From Bosea sp. Tri-49 (GTDB lineage: Bacteria > Pseudomonadota > Alphaproteobacteria > Rhizobiales > Beijerinckiaceae): a stretch of DNA of 64,000 nucleotides. The notes beneath the pieces were generated by a model, which did no database searches, was not told the origin of the DNA, and saw only the letters and a program-made list of their open reading frames with translations. Below are positions 18,907 through 27,906 of the stretch, one piece after another; the first letter of the stretch is position 1; the number at the start of each line of letters is the position of its first letter. Both the position numbers and the translations under genes were made by a program. The DNA lies in the NCBI RefSeq assembly GCF_003952665.1, contig NZ_CP017946.1, positions 4,462,501 to 4,526,500 of the forward strand, in the 5' to 3' direction.

Positions 18907-20160
18907 ATGGCCCAGAGTTCCGAAAGTTCGAGCCGGCGCATCGTCATCGCCGGCGGCGGCGTCGCCGGGCTGACTCTGGCGGTCGCGCTGAAGCAGGCGC
19001 TGGGCGAGAGCTTCCGCGTCATCGTCGCAGATCCGGCGCTGGCCGGGCCGGCGCGTGCCGACAGCCGTGCCTATGCGGTCGCGGCGGCGGCGCGCAACAT
19101 GCTGGAGGCGCTCGGCGTCTGGCGTCTGGTGGAGGCAGCATCGACGCCGATGACCGAGATGGTCATCACCGACAGCCGCACACCGGATCTGGTGCGGCCG
19201 GTCTTCCTCAGCTTCGATGGCGAGGTCGAACCCGGCCAGCCCTTTGCTCATATGGTCGAAAATGGTGCGCTGATGGCGGCACTACTCCAGGTCTCGCGCG
19301 CCAATGGCGTCGAATTGCGGGCCGAGGGCGTCCGCTCGAGTGCAGTCGACGACGGCGGTATGACTACGGTGAACTTCGCGGACGGCGAGAGCCTCGATTG
19401 CGCCTTGCTGGTCGCGGCGGACGGCGCGCGTTCCAAGCTTCGCGAGCAGGCCGGCATAGGCTGGGTCGGCTGGTCCTATCCGCAATCGGGGATCGTCGCG
19501 ACCATCGGCCATGAGCGGCCGCATGAGGGACGGGCAGTCGAGCATTTCCTGCCGTCCGGCCCGTTCGCGATCCTGCCGCTGCCCGATGGCGGCAAGCTCG
19601 GCCATCGCTCCTCGATCGTCTGGACGGAAGCGACCAAGAACGTCCCAGCGCTGCTGGCGCTCGACGAGAGCGACCTCCTCCTCGAGGTCGAGCGTCGTTT
19701 CGGCCTCGAGCTCGGCGAAATCACGCTGGAAAGCCGTCCGGGCGCCTATCCCCTGTCCTTCGGCGTGGCGCGCCGCTTCGTCGGTGATAGGCTGGCGCTG
19801 CTTGGCGATGCCGCCCATGTCATCCATCCGATCGCCGGCCAGGGGCTCAATCTCGGCCTGAAGGACGTTGCTGCCCTCGCCGAGGTGATCGTCGATGCGG
19901 CCCGGCTCGGCCTCGATGTCGGCAGCTCCGATGTGCTGGAAGACTATGAGAAAGGTCGGCGCTTCGACACGGTTGCGATGGGCGTCGTCACCGACGGGCT
20001 CAACCGGCTGTTCTCGAACGACTCGACGCCGCTCAGGTTGGCGCGCGATCTCGGGCTCGGCCTGGTCGAGCGGATGCCGGGGCTGAAACGCTTCTTCATC
20101 CGCGAGGCGGCCGGGTTGGGAGGATCGATGCCGCGCCTGCTCAAAGGCGAGATGCTGTAG
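18907..20160 (+). CDS. UbiH/UbiF/VisC/COQ6-family FAD hydroxylase
   Basis: This aromatic-ring flavin monooxygenase family hydroxylates the ubiquinone ring. The ATG at 18907, with GAGGAAGG just upstream, gives 417 residues; the longer frame upstream has no signature. An FAD-binding GGGVAGLTLAVAL lies near residue 15, DGARSKLRE in the middle and GDAAHVIHPIAGQGLNLGL near residue 300, the family fingerprint. Which ring position it acts on (UbiH, UbiF, UbiI or UbiL type) cannot be read from the sequence, so no symbol is given. It is monocistronic as far as seen. Confidence 0.9.
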   Translation: MAQSSESSSRRIVIAGGGVAGLTLAVALKQALGESFRVIVADPALAGPARADSRAYAVAAAARNMLEALGVWRLVEAASTPMTEMVITDSRTPDLVRPVFLSFDGEVEPGQPFAHMVENGALMAALLQVSRANGVELRAEGVRSSAVDDGGMTTVNFADGESLDCALLVAADGARSKLREQAGIGWVGWSYPQSGIVATIGHERPHEGRAVEHFLPSGPFAILPLPDGGKLGHRSSIVWTEATKNVPALLALDESDLLLEVERRFGLELGEITLESRPGAYPLSFGVARRFVGDRLALLGDAAHVIHPIAGQGLNLGLKDVAALAEVIVDAARLGLDVGSSDVLEDYEKGRRFDTVAMGVVTDGLNRLFSNDSTPLRLARDLGLGLVERMPGLKRFFIREAAGLGGSMPRLLKGEML

Positions 20161-20305
20161 GCACTACCTGTTGCGGTGACCCGGAGTCATGTCCGGTCAT
20201 ACCGAGTCGGGCCTGTCGGTTCTCGGTGGATCAAGCAGCAAGCCTCGGTGCGGCTACCCGAATCTTACTTGAGTCAGCCCAAGTAGGACCCGTGATTTTG
20301 CGTCA

Positions 20306-20515
20306 CTACCCTTCCAGCTGTCGCGCCTCTTCCGGCAACATGATCGGGATGCCGTCACGGATCGGGTAGGCGAGCTTGGCGGCGCGGCTGATCAGTTCCT
20401 GACGCGCGGCGTCGTATTCCAATGTCGCCTTGGTGACCGGGCAGACGAGGATCTCCAGCAGCTTCGGATCGATCCGCGTCGCCGCTGGAACCATGCTCTC
20501 GTCTTCAGGGCTCAT
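20306..20515 (-). CDS. Trm112-family small protein
   Basis: The 69-residue protein carries the [20 protein letters not shown] start and the [18 protein letters not shown] end of bacterial Trm112-like proteins (E. coli YcaR type). Only one cysteine remains, so the zinc knuckle of the eukaryotic partner is absent, as in many bacterial members. An ATG with GAGAG about seven bases upstream is preferred over a TTG two codons earlier. It starts 21 bases after the glutamate dehydrogenase gene on the same strand. The family often activates methyltransferases; a partner is not evident here. Confidence 0.9.
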   Translation of the reverse strand: MSPEDESMVPAATRIDPKLLEILVCPVTKATLEYDAARQELISRAAKLAYPIRDGIPIMLPEEARQLEG

Positions 20516-20536
20516 CGCCAAACTCTCTTCTCGGCC

Positions 20537-23500
20537 TTATCGACGCGGCAGATCGGCCAGCATGCCGGCCGCAACCATCAGCTTTGGCAGGGAGAGGCCG
20601 GACATGGCAATGGCCGAGACGGTGGCGCGGGTGCGTTCGGCGTCGGCGCCCCGTTCTGCCAGCCAGTCCTTCAGCGCATCGGGCCCCGATTTGCCAGTCG
20701 CGATCTCTTGCGTCATCCCGGCATGGGCGTCGGTCAGCGTCTCGACCGCGCGCTGGCGCGCCAGGCGCTCATAGTCGTCGGTGGCCGGTACGGCAGCGGC
20801 CGCCGAGGCCAGCGTCGAGAACCCGAAGACCGAATCGGCAGCGAAATGAATCCGCGCGACTTCGACGATGTCGCGCTTGGTGCGGCTTGCGATGTCGACG
20901 ATGTCGGTCGCCTCGGCGAGCCAGGGCAGGCTGGCGACGCGCACTGCCAGCGGCTCGGGCACGCCTTCGGCCGTCAGCGCGGCGATGCGGGCGTTGCGCG
21001 CCTGGGCGGCCGCTTCAGGCAACAACTCGGCCAAGGCACCCTCGAGCGCCGCGACGCCCTTGGCATAGTGCGCCACGGTCTGCTCGATCGCGCCGGGCGT
21101 GGCGACGCCGCGGCGCAGGAACCAGCGCATCCGATCGACGACCAATTCCTGCGCGGCGGCATAGAGCCCGGTTTGGGTCTTGCCTGGCAGCTTGGCGTCG
21201 AGCGCATCGATGGCGCCGTTCAGCGCGATCAGGTCGAAGGAATCGCGGGCGACGGCGTAGGCGGCTGCGATCGCCGGAGCCTCGGCGCGGGTCTGGTCGG
21301 CCAGAGTCGAGACGATGGCCGGGCCACCGCGATTGATGATGGCGTTGGCGAGTTGGGTCGCGACGATCTCGCGGCGCAGCTTGTGGCCGGCGATCTCCTT
21401 GCCATAGCCCTCGCGCAGCGGCTGCGGGAAATAGCGGACGAGCTCGCTCTTCAGATAGGGATCGTCGGGAATGGCCGACTCGAGCAACGCGTCGTGCAGA
21501 GCGAGCTTGGCATAAGCGAGCAGGACTGCGAGCTCCGGCCGGGTCAGACCCTCGCCGCGCTTTTCGCGCTCGATCAGCACGGCGTCGGACGGCAGATATT
21601 CGACGCTGCGATCGAGCCGGCCGTCCTCCTCGAGCTGAACCATCAGCCGGCGCAGGTGCGGCGTCGCCTGGATGCCCTGCGCCTCGGTCAGCGAGAGCGC
21701 CAGGCTCTGCAGGTAGTTGTTGCGCAGGACGAGCAGGCCGACCTCGTCGGTCATTTGCGCGAGCAGGGCGTTGCGCTTCTTCTCGGGCAGGCGCCCGTCA
21801 CGGACGGGGTCGGCGAGTGCGATCTTGATGTTGACCTCGACGTCGGAGGTGTTGACGCCGGCGGAGTTGTCGATCGCGTCGGTGTTGAGGCGCACGCCCT
21901 GGCGCGCCGCCTCGATGCGGCCGCGCTGGGTCGCGCCGAGATTGGCGCCTTCGCCGATCACTTTCGCTCGCAGATCGGAACCGGTGACGCGGATTGAGTC
22001 ATTGGCGCGGTCGCCGACCTGGGCGTCGGTCTCGTCGCCGGCGCGGATATAGGTGCCGATGCCGCCGAACCAGAGCAGGTCGACCGGCGCCTTCAGGATC
22101 GCCGTCATCAGTTCGGCCGGCGTGACCTGCGCCTTGTCGAAGTCGAGCGCCTGCCGAATCTCGGCTGAGAGCGCGATGCTCTTGGCCTGGCGCGAGAAGA
22201 TGCCGCCGCCCTTGGAAATCAGCGACTTGTCGTAGTCGGCCCAGGACGAGCGCGGCAGGGCGAAGATGCGCTGACGCTCGGCCAGGCTCTTGGCCGGGTC
22301 CGGATTGGGATCGAGGAAGATGTCGCGGTGATCGAAGGCGGCGAGGAGCTTGATCGCCGGCGAGAGCAGCATGCCGTTGCCGAAGACGTCGCCCGACATG
22401 TCGCCGACGCCGGCCACGGTGAAGTGCGTTGTCTGGATATCGACGTCGATCTCGCGGAAATGGCGCTTCACCGCTTCCCAGGCGCCGCGCGCGGTGATGC
22501 CCATGCCCTTGTGGTCATAGCCCTGCGAGCCGCCGGAGGCGAAGGCGTCGCCGAGCCAGTGATGCTTCTCGGCCGAGAGCGCGTTGGCGGTGTCGGAGAA
22601 GGTCGCGGTGCCCTTGTCGGCGGCGACGACGAGGTACGGGTCATCGCCGTCATGGCGGACCGTGTCCGGCGGCGGTACGACCGTCTCGCCGTCGAGATTG
22701 TCGGTGAGCTCGAGCAAGGTGCGCACGAAGATGCGGTAGCTCTCGGTGCCTTCGGCAAGCCAGGCCTGGCGGTCGCTCGCCGGCGGCAGATGCTTGGGCA
22801 CGAAGCCGCCCTTGGCGCCGACCGGGACGATGACGGCGTTCTTGACCTGCTGCGCCTTGACCAGTCCGAGCACCTCGGTGCGGAAGTCCTGCGACCGGTC
22901 CGACCAGCGCAGGCCGCCGCGCGCGACCTTGCCGAAGCGCATGTGCACGCCCTCGACGCGTGGCGAGTAGACGAAGATCTCGTAGAGCGGGCGCGGCAGC
23001 GGCATGCCGTCGACCTGGCCGGAGGCGAACTTGAACGAGATCGTGCCGCGCGGATGCCCGTCGGGGCCGATCTGGAAGAAGTTGGTGCGCTGGCCTGCGT
23101 CGATCAGGTTGACGAAGCGGCGCAGGATGCGGTCCTCGTCGAGGCTGGTGACGTCGGCGAGCGCGGCTTCGATCTGCTCGCGCTCGGCTTTCACCTGCTC
23201 GGCCCGCTTCTTGTCGGAGAGGCGCGGATCGAACTTGGCGATGAAGAGCTTGACCAGCCCGGTGGCGATGCCGGAATGGCGCGTCAGCGCATCGGCGATG
23301 TAGTCCTGCGCATAGGGCGCGCCGACCTGGCGCAGATAGCGGCCAAGCGCCCGCAGCAGCGCCGCCTCGCGCCAGGCGAGCCCGGCGGCCAGCACGAGCT
23401 GGTCGAAGCGGTCGGATTCGGTGAGGCCGCGGAATTGCGCCATCAGCGCCGCCTCGATCGTCGGATCGAGGTTCTCGATGTCGATCTCGCCGCCGCTGGC

Positions 23501-25375
23501 GCGCTCCAGCGTCATGTCGTGCAGCCAGACGCGGGTGTCGGCGCTGCTCCCGCCGTTCTGCTGCGGCGTGATGTTGAAGGTGCGCTCGTTGACGACGCGG
23601 AAGCCCATGTTCTCCAGCATCGGCACGCGCTCGGAGAGCGAGATCGCGGCGCCGCGCGAGAACAGCTTGAGGTTGGCCCGGGTCGGCCCGTCGCCCTCGC
23701 GGCGGTAGAGGTTCACGGCACGCGGACGTTCGTCCGACAGCTTCTGCAGCATGTCGACGTCGACCAGCGCATCCTCGGCGGAATAACGCTCGCGATAGGC
23801 GGCGCCGAAGGCCTCGGCATAGCGCTCTGCCAGCGCGCGAGCGGCGGGCCCGGCCTTGCCGGCGTCGAGCGCGTCCTTGAGGCCGTCGCTCCAGGTGCGG
23901 ACGATCGCGGCGATGCCGGCTTCCAGCGTGCTGCGGTCGATCTTCGGGGTGCGGCCCTCGTCGCGGCCGATGATGTAATGCGTCCGGGCGAGCGGACCCT
24001 CCGGATAGGCCGGATAGGCAGCAGAGACGCGGCCCTGGTAGACGCGGGCGAGGAATTCGCCGACGCGGCGGCGCACCGTGGTGTCGTAGCGGTCCTTCGG
24101 GATGAAGACGAGCGCCGAGACGAAGCGGTCGAACTCGTCGGCGCGGGCGAGCGCCCGGATGCGCGGCCGCTCGGTCAACTGCATGATGTCGAGGGCGAAG
24201 CGCTCCAGCGTCTCGACGTCGATCTGGAAGAGCTCGTCGCGCGGGAAAGCGTCGAGCACGTTGTAGAGGGCGCGGCCGGAATAGCTCGACGGATCGAAGC
24301 CGGTGCTCTTGAGCACGCGCGCGACCTTGAGGCGCAGATAGGGAATCGAGCGGGCGGTGCCGGTATAGGCGTTCGAGGTCAGAAGGCCGACGATGCGCAA
24401 TTCGCCGTCGAGCCGGCCATCGGCGGTGAAGAGCTTGATCCCGACATAGTCGAGATGGACGCGGCGATGGACGCGGCTCTTGACGTTGGCCTTGGTGATG
24501 ATCAGCGCCTGCGGCTTGGCCAGGAAGGCGCGGATCTCCGGCGTCATCACCACGAGCTCGCGGTTCTTGCGCAGCACCCGGACATCCGGGTCGCGCAGGA
24601 TGCCGAGGCCGGAGGAATCGACCGGGTCGGCAGCGGTGTCACCGCCGGCGAAGCGATAGGCGCGCACGCCCAGCAGAGTGAAGTTGTCGCTGGCGATCCA
24701 TTCGAGGAAGTTCAGCGCTTCCGTGACTTCGTCCTCCGGCAGCGGCGGCGGGTTGGCGCGGTAGGACTGGATTACCTCGGTGATACGGCCGCGCATCGCG
24801 GCCCAGTCGTCGACCGCGAGGCCGACATCGACATAGACGCGGGCAAGACCGGCTGCGAGCCGGTCACGCGCCTCGGCTGTGTCGATCCGGTCGAGATGGA
24901 TATGGATCAGGCTCTCGCGGCGCGTGCCCTCGACGGCGCGGCCGGCCGCTTCGCCGGCGAGCGATTCGAAGGTGCCATTGTCCTTGCGCACCACAGCGAG
25001 GATGGGGTGGGCGACCAGGCGCGGCTCATAGCCCTGCTCGGCCAGCTCGGCGAGGGTGGAGTCGAGCAGGAACGGCTTGTTGTCGTTGACGACCTCGAGG
25101 ACGGTGATCTGGCGCTCGCGCCCATCCGCCTTCACCGCCTCGTCGCGGAAGCGCAAATTGGGCTCGCCGGGCTTGCGCCGGCTGGTCAGGTGGGCATAGG
25201 CGGCGTCGGCAGCACGGGCTAGCAGGTCCGGCGGCAGCGCGACGAGATCCTCGGCGACGGTGCGGCCATAGAGCAGCTTGGGGAATTCCGCGGGCATCGC
25301 CGAACCGAGCTCACGGGCAGCAGCTTCGATCGCGGTGACGGCTGCAGCCGTGGCATTCGCTTCGCGCTTGGCCAT
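20537..25375 (-). CDS. gdhB: NAD-specific glutamate dehydrogenase, large (180 kDa) class
   Basis: This 1612-residue enzyme interconverts glutamate and 2-oxoglutarate plus ammonia with NAD, mostly in the catabolic direction. The ATG at 25375 has a purine-rich GGGGGAAG about eight bases upstream. The N-terminal half holds ACT-like regulatory domains; the catalytic core around residues 790-1200 has ARGGLRWSDR, GAKGGFVPK with the catalytic lysine, GDMSGDVFGNGML and FGGIGTYIRA. A helical C-terminal domain follows. The length matches the S_1590-type NAD-GDH family common in alphaproteobacteria and streptomycetes. The gene symbol is conventional, not proven. Confidence 0.95.
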   Translation of the reverse strand: MAKREANATAAAVTAIEAAARELGSAMPAEFPKLLYGRTVAEDLVALPPDLLARAADAAYAHLTSRRKPGEPNLRFRDEAVKADGRERQITVLEVVNDNKPFLLDSTLAELAEQGYEPRLVAHPILAVVRKDNGTFESLAGEAAGRAVEGTRRESLIHIHLDRIDTAEARDRLAAGLARVYVDVGLAVDDWAAMRGRITEVIQSYRANPPPLPEDEVTEALNFLEWIASDNFTLLGVRAYRFAGGDTAADPVDSSGLGILRDPDVRVLRKNRELVVMTPEIRAFLAKPQALIITKANVKSRVHRRVHLDYVGIKLFTADGRLDGELRIVGLLTSNAYTGTARSIPYLRLKVARVLKSTGFDPSSYSGRALYNVLDAFPRDELFQIDVETLERFALDIMQLTERPRIRALARADEFDRFVSALVFIPKDRYDTTVRRRVGEFLARVYQGRVSAAYPAYPEGPLARTHYIIGRDEGRTPKIDRSTLEAGIAAIVRTWSDGLKDALDAGKAGPAARALAERYAEAFGAAYRERYSAEDALVDVDMLQKLSDERPRAVNLYRREGDGPTRANLKLFSRGAAISLSERVPMLENMGFRVVNERTFNITPQQNGGSSADTRVWLHDMTLERASGGEIDIENLDPTIEAALMAQFRGLTESDRFDQLVLAAGLAWREAALLRALGRYLRQVGAPYAQDYIADALTRHSGIATGLVKLFIAKFDPRLSDKKRAEQVKAEREQIEAALADVTSLDEDRILRRFVNLIDAGQRTNFFQIGPDGHPRGTISFKFASGQVDGMPLPRPLYEIFVYSPRVEGVHMRFGKVARGGLRWSDRSQDFRTEVLGLVKAQQVKNAVIVPVGAKGGFVPKHLPPASDRQAWLAEGTESYRIFVRTLLELTDNLDGETVVPPPDTVRHDGDDPYLVVAADKGTATFSDTANALSAEKHHWLGDAFASGGSQGYDHKGMGITARGAWEAVKRHFREIDVDIQTTHFTVAGVGDMSGDVFGNGMLLSPAIKLLAAFDHRDIFLDPNPDPAKSLAERQRIFALPRSSWADYDKSLISKGGGIFSRQAKSIALSAEIRQALDFDKAQVTPAELMTAILKAPVDLLWFGGIGTYIRAGDETDAQVGDRANDSIRVTGSDLRAKVIGEGANLGATQRGRIEAARQGVRLNTDAIDNSAGVNTSDVEVNIKIALADPVRDGRLPEKKRNALLAQMTDEVGLLVLRNNYLQSLALSLTEAQGIQATPHLRRLMVQLEEDGRLDRSVEYLPSDAVLIEREKRGEGLTRPELAVLLAYAKLALHDALLESAIPDDPYLKSELVRYFPQPLREGYGKEIAGHKLRREIVATQLANAIINRGGPAIVSTLADQTRAEAPAIAAAYAVARDSFDLIALNGAIDALDAKLPGKTQTGLYAAAQELVVDRMRWFLRRGVATPGAIEQTVAHYAKGVAALEGALAELLPEAAAQARNARIAALTAEGVPEPLAVRVASLPWLAEATDIVDIASRTKRDIVEVARIHFAADSVFGFSTLASAAAAVPATDDYERLARQRAVETLTDAHAGMTQEIATGKSGPDALKDWLAERGADAERTRATVSAIAMSGLSLPKLMVAAGMLADLPRR

Positions 25376-25529
25376 AGTCGTCTTCCCCCTGCTATTTTGC
25401 CGCAGCGATGACATAGCTCACCGGCCGCTGCAACTTTCGTCGTATCGCGACAGCCAGATTGCACCAATATGGCGCGGAAACGGCAGCTTGTGCCCGATCC
25501 GCGCGGATATCAGCGCGAGGAGTGCAGAG

Positions 25530-26147
25530 ATGACGAAGAAGCATGACAAAGCGATGGTGGGCGAGCAGCCGGCGAAGCAGGACGCGCCGCCTGCCGTGAT
25601 GGCACTCGCGCTGCCGCAGGCAGAGCTGTCGCCGGAGATGGAGGCCTATTTCGCGAAATGCCTGGAGAAGCTGGGCTATGTCCCGAATGTCCTCACCGCC
25701 TATGCGCACGACGATGCCAAGCTCCAGGCCTTCGCCAGCTTCTACAACGATCTGATGCTGGCGCCGTCCGGCTGGTCGAAGCTGGAGCGCGAGATGATCG
25801 CGGTCGCGGTCTCCAGCGTGAATCGCTGCTACTACTGCCTCACCGCGCATGGTCAAGCGGTGCGTCAGCTCTCCGGCGATCCGGTGCTCGGCGAGATGAT
25901 GGTGATGAACTTTCGCGCGGTGCAACTCTCCCAGCGCCACCGCGCCATGCTCGATTTTTCGGTGAAGCTGACCGAGACGCCGCATCGAATCGAGGAGGAG
26001 GATCGGGAAGGCTTGCGCCAGTCCGGCTTTGGCGAGCGCGACATCTGGGACATCGGCGCGGTCGCCGCTTTCTTCAACATGTCGAACCGGATCGCCTCGG
26101 CGGTCGATATGCGGCCCAATCCCGAATATCACGGCGCGTCGCGCTAA
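25530..26147 (+). CDS. AhpD-like peroxidase-related protein (CMD family)
   Basis: The 205-residue product has a carboxymuconolactone-decarboxylase/AhpD core with the redox motif CYYC in NRCYYCLTAHG, as well as EREMIAVAVSS before it and FFNMSNRIASA near the end. It fits the uncharacterised peroxidase-related subgroup. AhpD relatives reduce peroxides through the CxxC pair, so a stress role is plausible. The ATG at 25530 has GAGGAG upstream. It is divergent from the glutamate dehydrogenase gene; the 154-base space between must hold both promoters. Confidence 0.88.
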   Translation: MTKKHDKAMVGEQPAKQDAPPAVMALALPQAELSPEMEAYFAKCLEKLGYVPNVLTAYAHDDAKLQAFASFYNDLMLAPSGWSKLEREMIAVAVSSVNRCYYCLTAHGQAVRQLSGDPVLGEMMVMNFRAVQLSQRHRAMLDFSVKLTETPHRIEEEDREGLRQSGFGERDIWDIGAVAAFFNMSNRIASAVDMRPNPEYHGASR

Positions 26148-26463
26148 GCTTCCGGTCAAAGAAAACGGCCGGCGGAAACCGCCAGCCGTAAGTTAGCCTG
26201 GACTAGTTGGCCCGACCCGCCGCAGCGCCGGAGGGGCTGGGGGGCTGACGTGTCCGGAGCCGGACAGGTCGGGCCGTCTAGGCAACGAATCGGAGTTGAA
26301 TGCCGCAACGGGGCGCTCGCTTGGCGCAAGCGCGGCAAAATCATGGCAATCGCGATGAAAGCGGAAGAAGATGTCGGCACTGTCATCAAGCTGTCTTGCC
26401 AGCGTCGGGAGGCGGGCGCATCATCCCTTGCCGGGCAACGGCAGGCGATGAACAGGAGGCGCG
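26148..26463. other. Intergenic stretch with no clear gene
   Basis: These 316 bases separate the AhpD-like gene from the DUF2794 gene. They hold a hairpin (26166-26175 with 26179-26188, one mismatch, three-base loop) not followed by a T run on the plus strand, and a small GTCCG/CGGAC dyad near 26252-26265. No tRNA, known small RNA or convincing small gene was recognised. Confidence 0.6.
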
Positions 26464-26832
26464 ATGAGTGAAAGCGAAACTCCGCCAGCGCAGCGAGCAG
26501 GCGCGGTCGTCGCCTTTCCGGCTGCCACCGCGCCCTCTTCCGTCACCTTCGACCGCCGTGAGCTGAACGAGCTGCTCAACCTTTATGGCCGGATGGTTGC
26601 GGCCGGTGAGTGGCGCGACTACGCTATCGATTTCCTGCGAAACAAGGCGCAGTTCTCGGTCTTTCGCCGCGCAGCGGAGGTGCCGCTCTACCGGATCGTC
26701 AAGGACCCGTCGCTGGCGAGGCGACAGGGCACTTATTCGGTGGTGACCGCGACCGGGCTGATCCTGAAGCGTGGAGCCGAGCTGAGCCGGGTGCTCAAGG
26801 TGCTCGATAAGCGGCTGAGCGTGGTGAGCTGA
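26464..26832 (+). CDS. DUF2794-domain protein
   Basis: The 122-residue product has the DUF2794 core seen across alphaproteobacteria: VTFDRRELNELLNLYGRMVAAGEWRDYAIDFL and LYRIVKDPSLARRQGTYSVV, after a variable N-terminus of about 25 residues. The function is unknown. AGGAGG lies five bases before the start, so expression should be good. A strong terminator follows. No neighbour hints at a role: the upstream AhpD-like gene is 316 bases away, and the BI-1 gene downstream converges. Confidence 0.88.
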   Translation: MSESETPPAQRAGAVVAFPAATAPSSVTFDRRELNELLNLYGRMVAAGEWRDYAIDFLRNKAQFSVFRRAAEVPLYRIVKDPSLARRQGTYSVVTATGLILKRGAELSRVLKVLDKRLSVVS

Positions 26833-26862
26833 GATCGCCGCGCCAGGCTGGCCCAAAAAGAA

Positions 26863-26888
26863 AAGCCCCGGCCTTGCGGCCGGGGCTT
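26863..26888. terminator. Bidirectional intrinsic terminator
   Basis: An 11-bp perfect stem (26863-26873 with 26878-26888) with a TTGC loop lies between the DUF2794 gene and the converging BI-1 gene. A-rich bases precede it and a GTGTTTTC stretch follows, so it can serve both strands. Confidence 0.88.
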
Positions 26889-26912
26889 CGTGTTTTCAGG
26901 CTGTCGCCCTGA

Positions 26913-27689
26913 TCACTCCTGCTTGGAGCCGAAGAGCGAGAGCAGCATCTGGAACATGTTGACGAAGTTCAGGTAGAGCGACAGGGCGCCGTTCACCGAA
27001 AGCTTCGCGGCCGACTCGGAGTCGAGGTCCGAGTACAGGTACATTTCCTTCAGGCGCTGCGTATCCCAGGCAGTCAGGCCGGCGAAGACCAGCACGCCGA
27101 TCACCGAGATGGCGAAGGACAGAGCGCTAGAGGCCAGGAAGATGTTGACGACCGAGGCGATCACCAGGCCGATCAGGCCCATGATCAAGAAGGAGCCCAT
27201 GCCCGATAGCGACTTCTTCGTGGTGTAGCCGAAGAGGCTAAGGCCACCGAAAGCCGCCGAGGTGATGAAGAACACCTTGGCGATCGATTCACCGGTGAAG
27301 ACGACGAAGATCGACGACAGCGAGACGCCCATCACCGCCGCGAAGGCGAAGAACATGGCGCGGGCCGTCGACGAGCTCATGCTCTCGGCCTTGAACGAGA
27401 AGAAGAAGATGAAGGCCAGCGGAGCCAGCATCACCACCCACTTCAGCGGGCTAAGGTAGAGCGCCTGGCCAAGCGGCGTTAGCGCGGTGACCTTGCCCGA
27501 AGGCGAGTAGCCGGCAATCGCCAGCATCGAGATGCCGATCGCCATCAGGCCGGTGATGGCCAAGCCGATCGTCATGTTGTTGTAGACGCCGAGCATGAAC
27601 GAGCGCAGGCCCTGGTCCAGCTCAGCAGCGCTGGTCTGCTGTGCGCGGCCGGCACCCCAGACTTGAGCGTTGCGGTCGAAATCGCTCAT
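26913..27689 (-). CDS. Bax inhibitor-1/YccA-family membrane protein
   Basis: The 258-residue product has seven predicted membrane segments and the family layout: QQTSAAELDQGLRSFMLGVYNNMTIGLA at the start, repeated hydrophobic helices, and a C-terminal DTQRLKEMY block that forms the pH-sensing aspartate region in BsYetJ. Family members are thought to be calcium leak channels or FtsH-linked proteins. The start has AAGGGGAA about eight bases upstream. It is monocistronic, with its promoter in the 200 bases before 27906. The exact role is unproven. Confidence 0.92.
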   Translation of the reverse strand: MSDFDRNAQVWGAGRAQQTSAAELDQGLRSFMLGVYNNMTIGLAITGLMAIGISMLAIAGYSPSGKVTALTPLGQALYLSPLKWVVMLAPLAFIFFFSFKAESMSSSTARAMFFAFAAVMGVSLSSIFVVFTGESIAKVFFITSAAFGGLSLFGYTTKKSLSGMGSFLIMGLIGLVIASVVNIFLASSALSFAISVIGVLVFAGLTAWDTQRLKEMYLYSDLDSESAAKLSVNGALSLYLNFVNMFQMLLSLFGSKQE

Positions 27690-27906
27690 GGAGAGAATTC
27701 CCCTTGAAACTTTGCCGGGCGGACATCGCCCTTGCGACGCCCACCGTCGCGCACCATCGTGGCGACAGTGCGAAATATGAGGGGGAACGAGCGGTCTTAC
27801 AAGGGGCCAGCATGGTTAGCGGCGTCACCGGCATAGAAATTCGCTTGCCGAGCCATGCAACATTACCGTCAGTTCATGTCTATGCCGCGCTGCGATGAGT
27901 CAGAAC

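Noticed and set aside
22328..25222. A 964-codon open frame antisense to the glutamate dehydrogenase gene
   Set aside because: It mirrors the codon pattern of a strong, conserved gene in GC-rich DNA; the protein is low-complexity Arg/Ala/Gly/Glu-rich with no domain.
26166..26188. Hairpin after the AhpD-like gene as a terminator
   Set aside because: No T run follows on the plus strand, and the T run on the other strand has no gene to end.
26343..26471. Possible 42-residue gene just before DUF2794
   Set aside because: It overlaps the DUF2794 start and has no similarity or clear ribosome site; left out.
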